A stretch of DNA of 64,000 bases from Flavihumibacter stibioxidans (GTDB taxonomy: Bacteria > Bacteroidota > Bacteroidia > Chitinophagales > Chitinophagaceae), in contig NZ_MBUA01000012.1 in assembly GCF_014332695.1 (NCBI RefSeq), positions 305,858-369,857 on the forward strand, written 5' to 3'. The notes beneath the pieces were generated by a model. That model was not told where the DNA came from. It saw nothing but the letters and a program-made list of their open reading frames with translations, and made no database searches. This document shows positions 62,219 to 64,000 of this stretch, piece by piece (the first letter of the stretch is position 1; each line of letters starts with the position of its first letter). The position numbers were made by a program, and so were the translations under genes.

Positions 62219-64000
62219 TTAGCCCCAGAATTTCCACCAGGGTTTGTGCACTTCTGGTTCAAAATATTCATTACCCCGGCCATAACCATAACCATAGCCA
62301 TAATGATAAGTTCCGTAACTGTAATAAGAGGCTTTTTCATCGATATCATTCACCAGCAATGCCATTTTTGGTAATTTCTCTTCGCGATACAGGTCTTCAA
62401 TAAAATGCAATTGTTTTTTGAGGGTATAATTCAATCTCACTACATATAAACTGCAGCTTGCATATTTACTCAATATCTGGGCATCACTTACGAGGCCTAC
62501 AGGAGCCGTGTCCATTACAATCGCGTCAAATTCACGGGAAAGATACCGGAAGAGTTGGTCCACTTTTGGGTCACTCAGCATTTCACCCGGATTGGGAGGA
62601 ATAGCGCCGCATGGAATGACAAATAAATTCTCTACCCCCGGAACAGAAATTGGTAAAGATTCGGCCTTAAAATTTCCTACCAGGTAATTGGTAAATCCTT
62701 CACTCCTTTTCAATCCCAGGTTGCTAATGATCTTAGGCTTCCTGAGATCGAATTCCAGGATAACAGTTTTCCTTCCTGAAATTGCCAATGCAGCGGCAAG
62801 ATTAATGGTAATAAATGATTTACCCTCTCCGCTGAAAGTGGAAGTGGTCATGATAACCGGAGTGCCCTCAACATTATTAAGCAGATATTGTAAATTACTC
62901 CGTAACATACGGAACTGTTCCGATACGGCATTGCGTGAATTGGGCCTGACAACAAGGGTTTCCCCTGCTTTCGAATGCCCGATCTCACCCAGGATTGGGG
63001 CATCTGTCATCTTTTCAATTTCTTTTCGGCTGCCGATTTTATCATCCAGCAACTCACGCAGGTAAATCAATGCGGTAGGTACTAACAAGCCAAGAAATAA
63101 TGCGATGGTCTGGATATTTTTACGATCAGGCTTGACCGGTGTACTGCTGGCAATCGGCGAGTCGATCAGTTTGGAATTGGAAATGGTAGAGGCCAGGGAA
63201 ATCGCGGTTTCCTCACGCTTTTGCAGGAGGTACAAATACAAAGCTTCCTTTATCCCCTGCTGTCGTTTGATTTCCAGCAATTCCTTCTCTTTTAAGGGCA
63301 TGGAAGTTATACTGGACTTAAAGGATTCGCTTTTTGACCTCAGGTTTTTCCTGGTAAGGTCAGTTGAACTAAATATTGTGCGGAGGTTTTCATTCAAATC
63401 CAGACGAAGTTTGTTTAACTGCTGGTCCAGGATTTTAATGGTAGGGTTCTCTGCAGTGGTTGTTTTTAGTTCCGCTTCCCGCTTTAATTGCAAGGTATTG
63501 TATTCAGCAACTAATTGGCCCAATGCTGGCTCATCTATTCCCAGTGTGGTCGGAACCACATTAAAATCATTTTTTGAATTTTCGAGGTAAGACCGCAGGA
63601 AATTGATAACATTTAAACGAACCTCGAGATCGGTCAATTGCCTATCCAGCGTGGATATTTCACCTAAATAATTATCAGACTGGGATTCAATATTGATCAG
63701 ATTATTTTTTTGCTTAAAGCTTTGAAGGTCTTTCTCCACATCACCTAGTTCCCGGGTAATGATTCCAAGGCGATCGTTGATGAAATTATTGGTGCGGGAA
63801 GCGATCTGGTTTTTATCTTCCACGCTAGCCTCCTGGTATTCTACCACCAATTGACGTAGGATTTCCTTCCCCAATTCGGTATGAATTCCATTATAGGACA
63901 GTTGCAACAGGTTGGATTCGTCCTTCACTTTGGCAATATTCAAGCCGCCTTTCACCAGCCACAAAGCTGATTCCAGCGGTTCCCACACCAGCAGGTATTC
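62219..64000 (-). CDS. wzc: Wzc-type polysaccharide co-polymerase / tyrosine autokinase (partial)
   Basis: About 593 residues, open at the right edge, so the N-terminus is missing. The periplasmic coiled coil covers roughly the first half (NDRLGIITRELGDVEKDLQS). A transmembrane helix follows (TIALFLGLLVPTALIYLREL) and a BY-kinase with Walker A in TSTFSGEGKSFITINLAAAL, A' in VILEFDLRKPKIISNLG and Walker B in DAIVMDTAPVGL. The C-terminus is rich in Tyr (YYSYGTYHYGYGYGYG), the autophosphorylation tail. It controls chain length and export; the likely phosphatase is at 39 kb. Confidence 0.95.
   Translation of the reverse strand, partial: EYLLVWEPLESALWLVKGGLNIAKVKDESNLLQLSYNGIHTELGKEILRQLVVEYQEASVEDKNQIASRTNNFINDRLGIITRELGDVEKDLQSFKQKNNLINIESQSDNYLGEISTLDRQLTDLEVRLNVINFLRSYLENSKNDFNVVPTTLGIDEPALGQLVAEYNTLQLKREAELKTTTAENPTIKILDQQLNKLRLDLNENLRTIFSSTDLTRKNLRSKSESFKSSITSMPLKEKELLEIKRQQGIKEALYLYLLQKREETAISLASTISNSKLIDSPIASSTPVKPDRKNIQTIALFLGLLVPTALIYLRELLDDKIGSRKEIEKMTDAPILGEIGHSKAGETLVVRPNSRNAVSEQFRMLRSNLQYLLNNVEGTPVIMTTSTFSGEGKSFITINLAAALAISGRKTVILEFDLRKPKIISNLGLKRSEGFTNYLVGNFKAESLPISVPGVENLFVIPCGAIPPNPGEMLSDPKVDQLFRYLSREFDAIVMDTAPVGLVSDAQILSKYASCSLYVVRLNYTLKKQLHFIEDLYREEKLPKMALLVNDIDEKASYYSYGTYHYGYGYGYGRGNEYFEPEVHKPWWKFWG

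Overview
The window looks like a chromosome segment from a Bacteroidota bacterium, most likely of the Chitinophagaceae/Sphingobacteriia type. The grounds are TonB-dependent receptors, SprB-type repeats, a LytS/LytTR pair, a one-operon SUF system ending in an Rrf2 regulator, a crtI-crtB-idi-crtZ-crtY carotenoid operon, and one promoter with a TAnnTTTG-like -7 box. Base composition is moderate over most of the window, but clearly AT-rich by eye in the exopolysaccharide block (about 51.5-57 kb) and somewhat AT-rich around the hip genes (27.2-29.1 kb).

Layout. 1-0.9 kb: partial TolC-type protein. 0.9-3.5 kb: Cys/Met-type PLP enzyme and APC permease. 3.6-9.0 kb: a TonB receptor, a cobalamin riboswitch, a BtuB-like receptor and cobT. 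9.1-14.1 kb: an ECF sigma factor, an unusual protein joining an inner-membrane anchor to an outer-membrane barrel, then a cytochrome/SprB-repeat lipoprotein, an OB-fold protein, a YceI protein and a DUF5777-like barrel. 14.1-17.5 kb: LytTR regulator, LytS-type kinase and a lipoprotein, with six LytTR-like sites on a 20-bp pitch upstream of the kinase and lipoprotein genes. 18.3-24.3 kb: sufBCDSE, a SufT-like gene and rrf2. 24.5-26.3 kb: barrel protein and serine hydrolase. 26.4-27.2 kb: a frameshifted pseudogene. 27.5-29.1 kb: a three-gene hipBST-like toxin-antitoxin locus with paired operators. 29.3-29.4 kb: tRNA-Arg(CCG). 29.5-31.6 kb: marC, a cobC-like phosphatase and cobS. 31.7-37.8 kb: crtY, crtZ, idi, crtB, crtI, an ECF sigma gene and a CarH-like B12-binding MerR regulator. 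37.9-64 kb: a polysaccharide locus with gmd/fcl, many glycosyltransferases, three hexapeptide acetyltransferases, two acyltransferase-3 proteins, an MBOAT/SGNH O-acetylation pair, a Wzy-like polymerase, Wzm/Wzt ABC export, a Wzc-type tyrosine kinase (partial) and a YwqE-type phosphatase.

How the parts fit. Cobalamin links several blocks: uptake (riboswitch and BtuB-like receptor), nucleotide-loop assembly (CobT, CobS, CobC-like) and probably B12-dependent light sensing (CarH-like). The CarH-like gene and the sigma-crt operon share an inverted repeat, TGTTTAA-N16/17-TTAAACA, in their leaders. The LytTR pair probably regulates itself and the neighbouring lipoprotein.

Short palindromic repeats built on ACCCGWCGGGT and GTCAGAC/GTCTGAC are scattered from 2.9 to 34 kb. 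Some lie in frame inside genes (the APC permease, cobS, the cobC-like 3' end). They look like REP/MITE-type elements. All functional statements rest on motifs read by eye; no database search was possible.
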